This document shows, one piece after another, positions 25,301 to 34,384 of a DNA stretch of 64,000 bases. The DNA comes from CAYHVK01 sp964360255 (GTDB lineage Bacteria; Bdellovibrionota; Bdellovibrionia; Bdellovibrionales; UBA1609). Below the pieces are notes generated by a model that worked only from the letters and a program-made list of their open reading frames with translations, did no database searches and was not told the DNA's origin. Every line of letters begins with the position of its first letter. Within the stretch, counting starts at the first letter, position 1. The position numbers and the translations under genes are program-made. Location: contig CAYHVK010000010.1 of NCBI GenBank assembly GCA_964360255.1, positions 62,001 through 126,000 of the forward strand, in the 5' to 3' direction.

Positions 25301-25822
25301 GTGTCTGAAGATAATAACGACGCTAAAACTGATAGCCAAAATGACGGAGCAGAAACTCCTTCCGTAGAAGCTTTACAAGAAGAGTTAGACAAAACAAAGA
25401 AAGACTACCTCTATTTACGTGCTGATTTTGATAACTTCAAAAAAGCCGCAATCCGTGAGCGCTCTGAGCTTGTTAAGTATGGTGCCGAAAGAGTTGTTAC
25501 TGAACTTCTTGATATTCTAGATAATTTCGACCGCGCTTTATCTCTAGATTTAACTTCTGAGAATATGGGCAGCTTTAAAGAGGGGCTCACTCTCACTCGT
25601 AATGAATTTCACAAAATGCTGTCGCGTTTTGGTGTGACTCCTGTTGAGAGCGAAGGCCAACCGTTTGACCCTAATTTACACGAAGCTTTAAGCAGCGAAG
25701 AAACAGATAGTATGCCTCAAGGTCATATTACCCAGGTGTTTAAAAAAGCTTATAAGCTTCACGATAAACTTATCCGCCCAGCTCAAGTCGTTGTGGCTAA
25801 AGAGATGAGTAAGAAGGAGTAA
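25301..25822 (+). CDS. grpE: GrpE nucleotide exchange factor
   Basis: The 173-residue protein starts with GTG four bases after a strong GGAGG. It has an acidic disordered N-terminus, a coiled-coil segment ([24 protein letters not shown]), the [13 protein letters not shown] core and the C-terminal beta wing [12 protein letters not shown] ending in RPAQVVVAK, the GrpE signature. GrpE releases ADP from DnaK. It is followed five bases later by a DnaJ-type gene; dnaK itself is not in the window. Confidence 0.95.
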   Translation: MSEDNNDAKTDSQNDGAETPSVEALQEELDKTKKDYLYLRADFDNFKKAAIRERSELVKYGAERVVTELLDILDNFDRALSLDLTSENMGSFKEGLTLTRNEFHKMLSRFGVTPVESEGQPFDPNLHEALSSEETDSMPQGHITQVFKKAYKLHDKLIRPAQVVVAKEMSKKE

Positions 25823-25827
25823 GACTC

Positions 25828-26826
25828 GTGTCGAAGCGAGACTACTATTCAGTTCTCGGCGTCGCTAAAACAGCGTCTGCCGATGAAATCAAAAAAGCCT
25901 ATCGCAAACTTGCGATGAAGTATCACCCTGACAAAAATCAGGGCGATAAAGCATCTGAAGATAAGTTCAAAGAAGTGAGTGAGGCGTACGAAGCTTTATC
26001 AGATCCAAAAACTCGTTCGGCTTACGATCAGTTCGGTCACGCGGGTGCCGGAGCTGGAGCAGCGGCCGGATTCCGTGGCGCTCGTGGTGGTGGCTTTCAA
26101 GGCAGTTCACCATTTGAAGGTTTTGATTTCTCTGAGTTTCGTCATGGTCAGCCTTACACAACAGAGTCCGCTCATGATCTTTTCAATGATCTCTTCGGCG
26201 ACATGTTTAACCAGCGTCGTGGGCCGGTTCGTGCTCGTGGAGCTGATTTAAAATACAATTTACAAATTGGCTTTGAAGAGGCGGCTCGTGGAGCAGAAAA
26301 AACAATTCGCTTCTTACGAGAAAATAATGGCAAAGAAGAATCTGCCCATCTTTCGGTCTCTGTCCCCGCTGGCGTAAAGCCGGGTCAGCGCTTAAAACTC
26401 CGCGGTGAGGGCGACACTGGCACACATGGTGGAGCGAATGGCGACCTCTATGTCGTAGTGAATATTTCTGAGCACCCCCTCTTCAAGCGGGTTGAAAATG
26501 ATGTGACCATGGATTTGCCAATTTCATTTGTCGATGCAATTCTAGGCACCGATGTTGAGGTTCCAACATTAGCCGGCAGTGCTACAGTTAAAATTCCGCC
26601 GAATACACATAATGGCCAGACCTTCAGGCTACGTGGCAAAGGCTTTCCTGATCTTGGCGGCAAAAGCTCTGGTGATATGCTGCTCAAAGTCTTAATTGAT
26701 GTGCCTAAAAACCTTACTGAAAGTCAAAAAGAGCTGATTCAGCAACTAAGTTCTGTAGCTGACTCTGCGCCTCTTGTGAGAGATTATAAGGAGAAGGCAA
26801 AACGCATTTTAGACTCTAGAAAATAA
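25828..26826 (+). CDS. DnaJ/CbpA-type J-domain co-chaperone lacking the zinc-finger domain
   Basis: The 332-residue protein begins with a GTG codon and has a J domain (1-70) with the HPD triad in KYHPDKNQG, a Gly/Phe-rich linker (about 72-100) and two C-terminal beta domains with a PxxAxxG/VPxGxxxGxxxRLRGEGD pattern. None of the four C-x-x-C-x-G-x-G zinc motifs of full-length DnaJ is present, so it is a type II (CbpA/DnaJB-like) protein that would stimulate DnaK. It forms a pair with grpE and lies 9 bases before the LpoA-like gene. Confidence 0.93.
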   Translation: MSKRDYYSVLGVAKTASADEIKKAYRKLAMKYHPDKNQGDKASEDKFKEVSEAYEALSDPKTRSAYDQFGHAGAGAGAAAGFRGARGGGFQGSSPFEGFDFSEFRHGQPYTTESAHDLFNDLFGDMFNQRRGPVRARGADLKYNLQIGFEEAARGAEKTIRFLRENNGKEESAHLSVSVPAGVKPGQRLKLRGEGDTGTHGGANGDLYVVVNISEHPLFKRVENDVTMDLPISFVDAILGTDVEVPTLAGSATVKIPPNTHNGQTFRLRGKGFPDLGGKSSGDMLLKVLIDVPKNLTESQKELIQQLSSVADSAPLVRDYKEKAKRILDSRK

Positions 26827-26835
26827 AAGGCCACC

Positions 26836-28800
26836 ATGTTTAAAAAACTGAACTACATTCTGCCGCTTTTACTCTCTCTTTCAGTCGCTAGCTGTGCCAG
26901 CTCAAAGAAAGAACCAACCCTTGCTCCTGTCAGCGTTAAGACAGAATTAAATAGAGCAAAATCAGACGCTGATAATGGCAATTCAAAAAAAGCTCTCGCC
27001 CGCCTTAAACGCATTATCGAAAAAAATCCAACATCCACTGCGGCTCATGATGCTCATATCCTTATGGGGCAAATTTATTATCGCGGTAATGATTTCGCCA
27101 ATTCGTACCGCGCTTACTTAGGCGTTGTGAATTCTGACTATGCTTCTCTTCGTGATGCCGAGGCTCGTGTTGGTGCGACTCGCGCTTTGCAAAAACTGGG
27201 TCGCTACGACGAAGCCGCTTCGCTCATTCAAAAAGTTATTAAAACTCAAGGTCTATCAACAAGTCTTCTCTTAGAGTCTCACCAACTTCGTTACAGTATT
27301 TTACAGCAAACTGGGGATCGCCTAGGCTCCCTTAAAAGCCTTGTGTTCTTAGCAGAAAACTCTGCCAACGCCCAATCTCGTGAGCCTTACCGCTTGCGCT
27401 CACTTGAAGTTGTTGAAAATCGTTTATCTCCAGAAGAAGTGACGGCCGTGACTAAAGACGCCGAGTACGGATTTGTGCGCCCTTATGCTCAGCTTAAAGT
27501 CGGCAAAATATTATTTGAAAACAAAGAATATGGATCAGCTGAAGATCAATTCAATAGCGTTATTGCTTTGGCCCCAGGCTCAGATTTATCCGCAGCTGCA
27601 CAGAAATATTTAGATCAACTCTTGGCCCGTCGCAAAGTCGATCCAATGGTCGTGGGAGCCATTCTGCCATTAACCGGCAAACAATCGGCTGTCGCTTATA
27701 AAACTTTACGTGGCTTGCAATTAGGCCTCGGGGTCGCTGGTCGTAGCACAACAAATATTAAACTCGCCGTGATTGATAGCGAAGGAAATCCCGATGCCGC
27801 ACGCAGAGCTGTTGAGCGACTCGTTGTTGAAGACAGTGCTGTAGGGATTGTGGGTGATATCGTCAGCCGAACAGCAGAAGTTGTCGCACAGAAGTCTGAA
27901 GAGCTTGGAATACCAAACATCAGTCTCTCGCAAAGATCTGGTCTCACTCAAGTGGGTCCGTATATCTTCAGAAATGCTTTAACTAGCGAGGCACAAGTTC
28001 AAGAGCTTGTGCGAGCTGCAATGGATACTCAGGGTCTACGCCGCTTTGCTATCCTCTACCCTAACGATGCTTATGGAGTCGAGTATGCCAATCTTTTCTG
28101 GGATGCGGTTTTAGCTCGTGGCGGACAGATTGTAGCCGCACAGACATATGCCACCGATGAAAAAGACTTTGGACCCGTGATTCGTCGACTTGTTGGAACT
28201 TATTACCTTGAAGATCGAGCTGAAGAATATGCTTATCTACTTCGCGACTGGTACTCAAAGCAAAAATCAATCACTTCACGAACCGAATCACCAGATGATC
28301 TGTTGCCGCCAATTCAACACTTCGATGCGATCTTTATTCCCGATAGCGTGCGCGCCCTCGGTCAAATTGCTTCGATGCTCATTTATCAAAACGTACAATC
28401 CACTCGCCTATTAGGCACAAACCTTTGGAACACAAAGGACCTCGTTGATCGTGGTACAAAGCTGATCGACAATTCGATTTTTGTAGATGCCTCTTCATCA
28501 ATGGATCAGACTTATCAAAAATCAGATTTCGCTAAAGAATATCGTGCGACCTTCGGCGAAGAGCCAACTGTATTTGAGGCTCAGGCCTATGACACAGGTA
28601 TTGCTCTTAGGCGCATCTTAACTTCTGGGGTTTCAAGTCGTAACGAGCTTCGTGAAAAGCTTGAAAGCATTGGCTCTTTTGCCGGCTCAGTCGGCAATAT
28701 TCGTGTGGCTCAGAGAGAGTTTTCTCGCCCACTCACTGTATTATCAGTTCAGGCGGGCCAGATCGCTCCTTTAAAAGAGGGTGTGCCACTAAGCCAGTAG
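26836..28800 (+). CDS. LpoA-like outer-membrane lipoprotein (penicillin-binding protein activator)
   Basis: The 654-residue protein has a lipobox SVASC (C20). Residues about 35-270 form TPR-like helical pairs, and residues about 270-640 are a periplasmic-binding-protein fold starting VGAILPLTGKQSAVAYKTLRGLQLG. This N-TPR/C-PBP plan and the length match LpoA, which activates PBP1A from the outer membrane for peptidoglycan synthesis. An alternative is a branched-chain amino-acid receptor-like lipoprotein, but no ABC transporter genes are near. For a periplasmic predator, control of peptidoglycan growth would matter; that is inference. Confidence 0.8.
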   Translation: MFKKLNYILPLLLSLSVASCASSKKEPTLAPVSVKTELNRAKSDADNGNSKKALARLKRIIEKNPTSTAAHDAHILMGQIYYRGNDFANSYRAYLGVVNSDYASLRDAEARVGATRALQKLGRYDEAASLIQKVIKTQGLSTSLLLESHQLRYSILQQTGDRLGSLKSLVFLAENSANAQSREPYRLRSLEVVENRLSPEEVTAVTKDAEYGFVRPYAQLKVGKILFENKEYGSAEDQFNSVIALAPGSDLSAAAQKYLDQLLARRKVDPMVVGAILPLTGKQSAVAYKTLRGLQLGLGVAGRSTTNIKLAVIDSEGNPDAARRAVERLVVEDSAVGIVGDIVSRTAEVVAQKSEELGIPNISLSQRSGLTQVGPYIFRNALTSEAQVQELVRAAMDTQGLRRFAILYPNDAYGVEYANLFWDAVLARGGQIVAAQTYATDEKDFGPVIRRLVGTYYLEDRAEEYAYLLRDWYSKQKSITSRTESPDDLLPPIQHFDAIFIPDSVRALGQIASMLIYQNVQSTRLLGTNLWNTKDLVDRGTKLIDNSIFVDASSSMDQTYQKSDFAKEYRATFGEEPTVFEAQAYDTGIALRRILTSGVSSRNELREKLESIGSFAGSVGNIRVAQREFSRPLTVLSVQAGQIAPLKEGVPLSQ

Positions 28801-28803
28801 GGC

Positions 28804-29217
28804 TTACTTACTGCCGTGGCATTTCATCATTTCTATTAATCGTGCAGATGATTCACAGTATAGGTCTGCAAACTTAATGCTGGTTACGCCATTTAGTTTT
28901 TCAATGGTTGGGGCCTCTGGTGTAGAAACCACTACAACTGTTTCTGGATTATTACTGTCATCTACAATAACGCTAATACAAACTCCATCCTCTAACATCG
29001 AGACGACCTCGCTCTCTTGGGAATATTCGAGCTTATTACCCGTCCAATGGTTGATCGCTTCAATCCGAACTGTCATCGAATTTTGATTCGTCATGTTGGC
29101 AACAAGGTAATAGCCCGCATCCTGAACATTTCTCGAGACACAGGTAAGATCATCACTGCTAGCAAAGGTGGTCTGAACTGTGGCCAATAGAAGCATAACT
29201 GAGAGTAACAAATGCAC
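28804..29217 (-). CDS. Small secreted four-cysteine protein (unknown function)
   Basis: The 137-residue protein is not recognised. The start is a GTG at 29217, chosen because GGAGG lies five bases upstream; it then opens directly into a signal peptide (about 1-20, ending TTFASS). The mature part has four cysteines (DDLTC, DGVC, LYC and KC near the end), a beta-rich composition and a Val-rich strand VVVVST. Two disulfides in the periplasm are plausible. It is convergent with the LpoA-like gene, with a three-base gap between stop codons. Confidence 0.65.
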   Translation of the reverse strand: MHLLLSVMLLLATVQTTFASSDDLTCVSRNVQDAGYYLVANMTNQNSMTVRIEAINHWTGNKLEYSQESEVVSMLEDGVCISVIVDDSNNPETVVVVSTPEAPTIEKLNGVTSIKFADLYCESSARLIEMMKCHGSK

Positions 29218-29360
29218 ATGAACCTCCGTGATCAAAGCGCCAATACTATTGCCTGTTGCAATTCAGATACCGTCATCAGCTCATCTCAAGTGTGCCTAAA
29301 TTATCTCTCTAGGTGGAAATAGGCCCCGCGCGCTCTTCATTTGTCACATTGTCATTTCGG

Positions 29361-29377
29361 TTAGCCTTATTGGCTAA
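29361..29377. terminator. Stem-loop upstream of the DksA-like gene
   Basis: TTAGCC (29361-29366) pairs with GGCTAA (29372-29377), followed by TTT. It lies in the 289-base gap between two genes that point away from each other, so it does not end a known transcript and may belong to a leader or a small RNA. I see no convincing promoter or tRNA in the rest of this gap. Confidence 0.3.
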
Positions 29378-29506
29378 TTTACCCTTCTCTTTAAAAGCAA
29401 TATGGCAGCCTTGAAATATTTGTGACGCAACTAACCGTCCAGGTCTTCACTGCGGTCCAATTAAACACTTGAGTCGTGAGAACTCGAGCAAGAAAGGGAG
29501 GGCGAT

Positions 29507-29875
29507 ATGGCTCAGGTATCTAGTAAAGTCATTCAGTTGTGCAAAGAAAAACTTCTCGAAAAGAAGGCTGAAATTCTCAACCGTGTTCGCCAAAATTATG
29601 CTGACTATAGCACTCGAGATCGTGGTGGCGACGAAACCGATCAAGCTCTTGATGTTCTCGCTGAAGATCAGTTTCTAAATACACAAGAGCGTTTGCGCAC
29701 TCAGCTTTTAGAAATTGAAATCGCTTTAGCAAAAATTCAAAAAGGTAATTATGGCATTTGTGAAGAAACTGAGGAGCCCATCGAGCCAGACAGACTTTTG
29801 GCAATACCTTGGACCAGACTCAGTATTGAAGGCGCAGAAATGCGCGAAGATCTGACTAAACGTTATGCAAAGTAA
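29507..29875 (+). CDS. DksA/TraR-family transcription factor with a degenerate zinc site
   Basis: The 122-residue protein has a coiled coil with the tip motif D-x-x-D-x-A (D42, D45, A47), which in DksA enters the RNA polymerase secondary channel. The C-terminal region follows the YGICEETEEPIEPDRLLAIPWT pattern of the DksA zinc finger. Only the first cysteine (C85) is kept; positions expected to be Cys are T88, S106 and G109. It therefore should work without zinc, as known for the DksA2 type of Pseudomonas. Such proteins act with ppGpp in the stringent response. A GGGAGGG stands before the ATG and a clear terminator follows. Confidence 0.88.
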   Translation: MAQVSSKVIQLCKEKLLEKKAEILNRVRQNYADYSTRDRGGDETDQALDVLAEDQFLNTQERLRTQLLEIEIALAKIQKGNYGICEETEEPIEPDRLLAIPWTRLSIEGAEMREDLTKRYAK

Positions 29876-29881
29876 AACGTA

Positions 29882-29904
29882 GGTCTGGTTTTTTCGACCA
29901 GACC
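29882..29904 (+). terminator. Terminator after the DksA-like gene
   Basis: GGTCTGG (29882-29888) and CCAGACC (29898-29904) form a perfect 7-base stem seven bases after the stop codon, followed by ATTTCT. The loop is T-rich. This is the best intrinsic terminator candidate in the window. Confidence 0.6.
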
Positions 29905-29937
29905 ATTTCTCTGTGTCTTTTTTCAATCGATATTACT

Positions 29938-29967
29938 TTGACACTTTAAGATGACTTGAACTGTTAT
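29938..29967 (+). promoter_or_regulatory. Candidate lon promoter
   Basis: TTGACA (29938-29943), a perfect -35 box, is followed after 18 bases by TGTTAT (29962-29967). The start would leave a leader of about 120 bases before lon. No clear heat-shock promoter was found in this 217-base gap, though such motifs are poorly known in this group. Confidence 0.4.
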
Positions 29968-30092
29968 TTCCTGAGACATAACAACAATTTCTAGACTGTG
30001 CTCGACCTAATTTCCCTAAATACCTTATCGCAAACTCCGAATAGAGACTTAGTAAATCATTTGATTTAACAACGGTCCCCTGCGGAGGCGAC

Positions 30093-32501
30093 ATGAAATT
30101 TGACGATAAAGTAATTGATATCCCTGAAACACTACCGATGCTACCTGTGCGTGATATTGTGGTGTTCCCTTACATGATACTCCCTCTCTATGTAGGCAGA
30201 GAGAACAGTATTCGAGCCGTTGAAGAAGCTCTTTCAAAAAACCGCCTCATCTTTTTAGCTTCCCAAAAAGACCTTGCAGAAGAAAACCCTAAAGAGGGCG
30301 GAATCTACAATACTGGAACGATCGCAATGATCATGCGCATGCGCAAACTTCCAGATGGTCGCGTAAAAATTCTTATTCAAGGTATCGCTAAAGGAACTTT
30401 GAAGTCTTACACAAAAACTGATCCGCACTTTGAAGTGGCTGTTGAGAAATTAGCCGACGCCCCGGCAACTGCTGGTATCGAGTATGAAGCGATGATCCGC
30501 ACATCGAAAGAACACCTTGAGAAAATTATTGCTCTTGGTCGCATGCTCACTCCAGATATTCTATTAGTATTAGACGATGTTACTGACCCAGGACGTATTG
30601 CAGATTTAATCGCCAGCAACCTTGGTCTTAAAGTTAGCGATGCACAAAAAGTTCTTGAGACAGAAGATCCTAAAAGGCGCTTAGCACTTGTTAACGATAT
30701 ATTAGCTAATGAACTTGAAGTTCTTCAAATGCAAGCTCGCATCAAGACTCAAGCTAAAGACGAAATGTCTAAAACTCAGCGCGAGTATTTTTTGCGCGAG
30801 CAGATGAAGGCTATCAAAAATGAGCTCGGTGATGGCGATTCTAAATCTGAAGAGGTTGATGAGTTGCGCGAGAAAATCAAATCTAAAGGTATGCCAGAGA
30901 TGGCACAAACTGAGGCTTTGAAACAATTGGCTCGCCTCGAGAGAATGCATCCAGACGCTAGCGAAGCATCAATGGTTCGTACATATCTAGACTGGTTAGT
31001 CGAACTCCCATGGAGCACAGCCACTGAAGATAAACTTGACCTTGTAGAAGCACAAAAGATTTTAAATGCCGATCATTATGATCTTATGAAAGTTAAAGAG
31101 CGTATTTTAGAATTTTTAGCTGTTCGTAAACTTAAGAGCAAAGATCTGCGCGGTCCGATCTTATGTTTTGCAGGTCCTCCAGGCGTAGGTAAAACTTCAC
31201 TTGGTAAGAGTATCGCTAAGGCTATGGGCCGCGAATACTTCCGCCTCTCTCTTGGTGGCGTAAAAGATGAAGCTGAAATCCGTGGCCACCGCCGTACTTA
31301 TGTGGGTGCTATGCCAGGTAAAATTGTTCAGGCTCTTAAAGCTGTGAAAACAAACAACCCAGTTATCGTTCTCGATGAGATTGATAAATTAGGCTCTGAT
31401 TTCAGAGGCGACCCAAGCGCAGCTATGCTTGAAGTTCTTGATCCAGAACAAAATGCAACTTTTAGAGATAACTACTTGAATGTAGACTTCGATCTCAGCA
31501 ATGCCATGTTTATTGCAACCGCTAACGTTGTTGAAAATATCCCGGCGGCATTACGCGATCGTATGGAAATGATCCATATCTCTGGCTACACAGAAAACGA
31601 CAAGCTTATCATTGCCAAGAAACATATTGTTGAAAAACAAATCGCTAATAATGGTATCACTCCTGAGAACATCCAGATTACTGATGAGGGCATGAAGTTT
31701 ATTATCTCTCACTACACTCGCGAGTCAGGCGTACGTAATCTTGAGCGTGAAATCGGTGCGGTTTGCCGCAAAGTCGCAAAACGCGTTGTTATGGGTGACT
31801 CGACAAAAGCAATTGTGGATGGAACAAATGTTCCTGAGTACTTAGGTGTACCACGCTACTTAAGAGATGAAAAAATGTCTGATAGCCAAGTGGGTATTGC
31901 CACGGGCTTAGCTTGGACACAAGTGGGTGGCGAAACACTCTTCATCGAAGCTCTGAAAATGAAGGGCAAAGGCGGCCTCAATTTAACGGGTCAGCTTGGT
32001 GATGTAATGAAAGAGTCGGCACGCGCAGCCATGTCATATGCTCGCGCTCATCATGAAGAGCTCGGCATTGATTCTGAGATTTTTGAAAATACTGAGATTC
32101 ACGTGCATATCCCAGCAGGAGCGGTTCCGAAAGATGGGCCCTCTGCAGGTATCACAATGGCAACAGCGCTTATTAGCTTGCTCACCGACACTCCTGTTCG
32201 CTGCGACATCGCAATGACAGGCGAAGTGACGCTAGCTGGTCGAGTTCTCCCTGTGGGCGGAATTCGCGAGAAGGCTCTTGCAGCACTCAACCAAGGCATT
32301 ACGACGATTGTTCTTCCGCTCGCGAATCAAAAAGATTTGGCCGATATTCCAGACCAATTCAAAGAGCAGATGAAATTTATCTTTGTTGAAAACGTTGATG
32401 AAGTTCTTGCGGTTGTCTTTGATAAAAAGAGCGACAAGAAAACTCTTGGGCCAAAAATCAAAAAAGCGAACAAGATGCCACGAGCTGCTTCAGCAGCCTA
32501 A
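30093..32501 (+). CDS. lon: ATP-dependent Lon protease
   Basis: The 802-residue protein is full-length LonA: an N-terminal substrate domain starting [24 protein letters not shown], a coiled-coil stretch, an AAA+ module with Walker A GPPGVGKT (361-368) and Walker [10 protein letters not shown], and a protease domain with the catalytic serine S684 in KDGPSAG. It degrades misfolded and regulatory proteins in the cytoplasm. A GGAGG lies before the ATG. Its stop codon overlaps that of the convergent HTH gene by four bases. Confidence 0.97.
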   Translation: MKFDDKVIDIPETLPMLPVRDIVVFPYMILPLYVGRENSIRAVEEALSKNRLIFLASQKDLAEENPKEGGIYNTGTIAMIMRMRKLPDGRVKILIQGIAKGTLKSYTKTDPHFEVAVEKLADAPATAGIEYEAMIRTSKEHLEKIIALGRMLTPDILLVLDDVTDPGRIADLIASNLGLKVSDAQKVLETEDPKRRLALVNDILANELEVLQMQARIKTQAKDEMSKTQREYFLREQMKAIKNELGDGDSKSEEVDELREKIKSKGMPEMAQTEALKQLARLERMHPDASEASMVRTYLDWLVELPWSTATEDKLDLVEAQKILNADHYDLMKVKERILEFLAVRKLKSKDLRGPILCFAGPPGVGKTSLGKSIAKAMGREYFRLSLGGVKDEAEIRGHRRTYVGAMPGKIVQALKAVKTNNPVIVLDEIDKLGSDFRGDPSAAMLEVLDPEQNATFRDNYLNVDFDLSNAMFIATANVVENIPAALRDRMEMIHISGYTENDKLIIAKKHIVEKQIANNGITPENIQITDEGMKFIISHYTRESGVRNLEREIGAVCRKVAKRVVMGDSTKAIVDGTNVPEYLGVPRYLRDEKMSDSQVGIATGLAWTQVGGETLFIEALKMKGKGGLNLTGQLGDVMKESARAAMSYARAHHEELGIDSEIFENTEIHVHIPAGAVPKDGPSAGITMATALISLLTDTPVRCDIAMTGEVTLAGRVLPVGGIREKALAALNQGITTIVLPLANQKDLADIPDQFKEQMKFIFVENVDEVLAVVFDKKSDKKTLGPKIKKANKMPRAASAA

Positions 32502-33034
32502 GGCTCTAAAGGTTCTTCAAGCCACTGCCCGACATCGGGTAGTGAATGACCAGAAGACGGGCGGAGACGCTCGTTTTCATTTTCTAAGATCCGTACCAGC
32601 GTTTTAAGATCTGCCACTTCTTCTTTCAGTTGCAAAATCATCTCTTCTTTTTCTTGTAAAATTAAAACGTAAGCACTTTTAAGTTCGGTGACTAATTTAT
32701 CTGCCACTTCACTCGCCGACTGTACGCTCGCATAACTTTGCGTTTGTGTTTGAACGGGCGCTGGTGGTGGAGCGGCTGCCATCACAGCTGGTGAACTATG
32801 AAGTGCGGCCGCTGAAACAGGTCCCACTTGCGGAGCTGTTTGAGTTTGAGCTTGAGCAAACATCGGAGTCGTAGATTTATATCCACGAGCTGTTTGCACG
32901 TCCTTCAACCAATACTTACCGTCACGAAATTGGAATTCGATGGCATTATCACGAATTCTTCTGCGGAGCGTCGACGTGCTCACGTTGTACTTATTTGAAT
33001 ATTCATTTAACGGCAACCAGCCACTAGCTTGCAT
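32498..33034 (-). CDS. HTH protein with Gln/Ala/Pro linker and C-terminal coiled coil
   Basis: The 178-residue protein has a MerR/excisionase-like DNA-binding unit at about 7-47 (WLPLNEYSNKYNVSTSTLRRRI, then a wing with DGKYWLKD), a low-complexity Gln/Ala/Pro linker (about 52-105) and a leucine-rich coiled coil (about 107-158). This plan suits a dimeric DNA-binding protein or a nucleoid/segregation factor; the target is unknown. The start has an AGGGGG just upstream. It shares the CTAA tetranucleotide with the lon stop codon. I do not recognise a named family. Confidence 0.78.
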   Translation of the reverse strand: MQASGWLPLNEYSNKYNVSTSTLRRRIRDNAIEFQFRDGKYWLKDVQTARGYKSTTPMFAQAQTQTAPQVGPVSAAALHSSPAVMAAAPPPAPVQTQTQSYASVQSASEVADKLVTELKSAYVLILQEKEEMILQLKEEVADLKTLVRILENENERLRPSSGHSLPDVGQWLEEPLEP

Positions 33035-33136
33035 TTCGCCCCCTGATGACTATTCAAACTTATCACACAAAATCTATAAGTAAAGTTGGATATCCAATCT
33101 TGTAGGATTATTATTTTATTGGAAGAATAGGCACTT

Positions 33137-34354
33137 ATGAGATTGAGCGAAAAAATGAACCCAGCCCTTGTTTTAAGCGGTGGTGGCGTAAAAGCCGCGG
33201 CCTTCCACATCGGGGTGTGTTTAGCCCTCCGTGAAAAGGGCTTTAAGTTCGCCGGCGGCAGCAAAGAGCACGTGCAAAAAGTTTTCCCTAAAGAAGAACT
33301 CACATTTAAAACTTATGTGGGCTCAAGTGCGGGCTCAGTTATTACAACCTTCTTAGCAGCAGGTTATGATATCGACGCCATTGTTGAAGCGTTTATGAAA
33401 GGTGGGGGGCACTCTGTTCCCTCTTTTAAATCTAAACACTCTCAAGCGCGTCCCGCTTATCTTCGCCCACTTACTTATTGGGATATTTTTGCGCTCAATG
33501 TAAAGGCCAGCAGTCCACAAAGAATCTTTGATAGCTTTATGAAGAAGCGACCAATTCTCAGCGGTGGCCTAGAAGTGCTTTTAAAGCGTGGCTTTAAGGT
33601 GAATGGCGTTTTCTCAACAGAGAACTTAGAAAAATACTTAAGAGAAAATGTCCACCCAGAGAATTCATTCCGCTCCCTAGGTGTGAGTCTTTTTATTGTT
33701 GCGACTCAGCTCAATCACTCTCGCAAAGTTATTTTTGGTAATTTTGAGGAGACCTCAAAAGATGAGCGAATTAAGTATGCAAATTTTGCGACAGTCAGTC
33801 AGGCTGTAGCAGCCTCTGCTGCGCTTCCACCTTTTTATGCTCCCTATGCAATTTCAGATGATAAGGGCCGTGAAGTTCATTATTTCGATGGAGAAATTCG
33901 CGATACACTTTCGACCCACGTTGCGGCGGATCATGGCTGTGACCTCGTTATCGCCTCGTATTCAATTCAACCCTACCACTACAATAAAGAAATTGGCTCG
34001 TTACATGAATTCGGCATGCCGGTTATTTTGAACCAAGCTCTTTACCAAGTGGTGCAGCAAAAAATTGCCAGCCACATCCGCACGCAAAAAGAGTTTGGCC
34101 AAATGATGAAAGCCGTTGATGGGTATTTACGCGAAGCCAATATTGCCGATGAACATCGCGAGAAGCTTTTAGAAATTTTAGAGCAGCGGACAAATTATAA
34201 GAAAAATGTAGAGTATATCTACATCCATCCGAGCCCAAACGATTATGAAATGTTCTTTGCAGATCATTTCAGTTTGAACCCAGAAATTCTATCATCCATT
34301 GTTAGAACAGGTTTTAAATCAGCTGTTCAGGCGCTTCGTAAACACAATATTTAA
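33137..34354 (+). CDS. Patatin-like phospholipase
   Basis: The 405-residue protein has the oxyanion loop SGGGVKAAAFHIG (14-26), the nucleophile S64 in GSSAG and the catalytic aspartate D251 in YFDGE, i.e. the Ser-Asp dyad of patatins. No signal peptide is seen at the start, so it is cytoplasmic unless exported by another route. A lysine/tyrosine-rich C-terminal third follows the core. It could degrade prey or self phospholipids; that is inference. An alternative in-frame start lies at 33155. It stands alone between the HTH gene and the nuo operon. Confidence 0.87.
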   Translation: MRLSEKMNPALVLSGGGVKAAAFHIGVCLALREKGFKFAGGSKEHVQKVFPKEELTFKTYVGSSAGSVITTFLAAGYDIDAIVEAFMKGGGHSVPSFKSKHSQARPAYLRPLTYWDIFALNVKASSPQRIFDSFMKKRPILSGGLEVLLKRGFKVNGVFSTENLEKYLRENVHPENSFRSLGVSLFIVATQLNHSRKVIFGNFEETSKDERIKYANFATVSQAVAASAALPPFYAPYAISDDKGREVHYFDGEIRDTLSTHVAADHGCDLVIASYSIQPYHYNKEIGSLHEFGMPVILNQALYQVVQQKIASHIRTQKEFGQMMKAVDGYLREANIADEHREKLLEILEQRTNYKKNVEYIYIHPSPNDYEMFFADHFSLNPEILSSIVRTGFKSAVQALRKHNI

Positions 34355-34384
34355 TCTAAGCTCGCGTTACAGCGAGCGCAGAAA

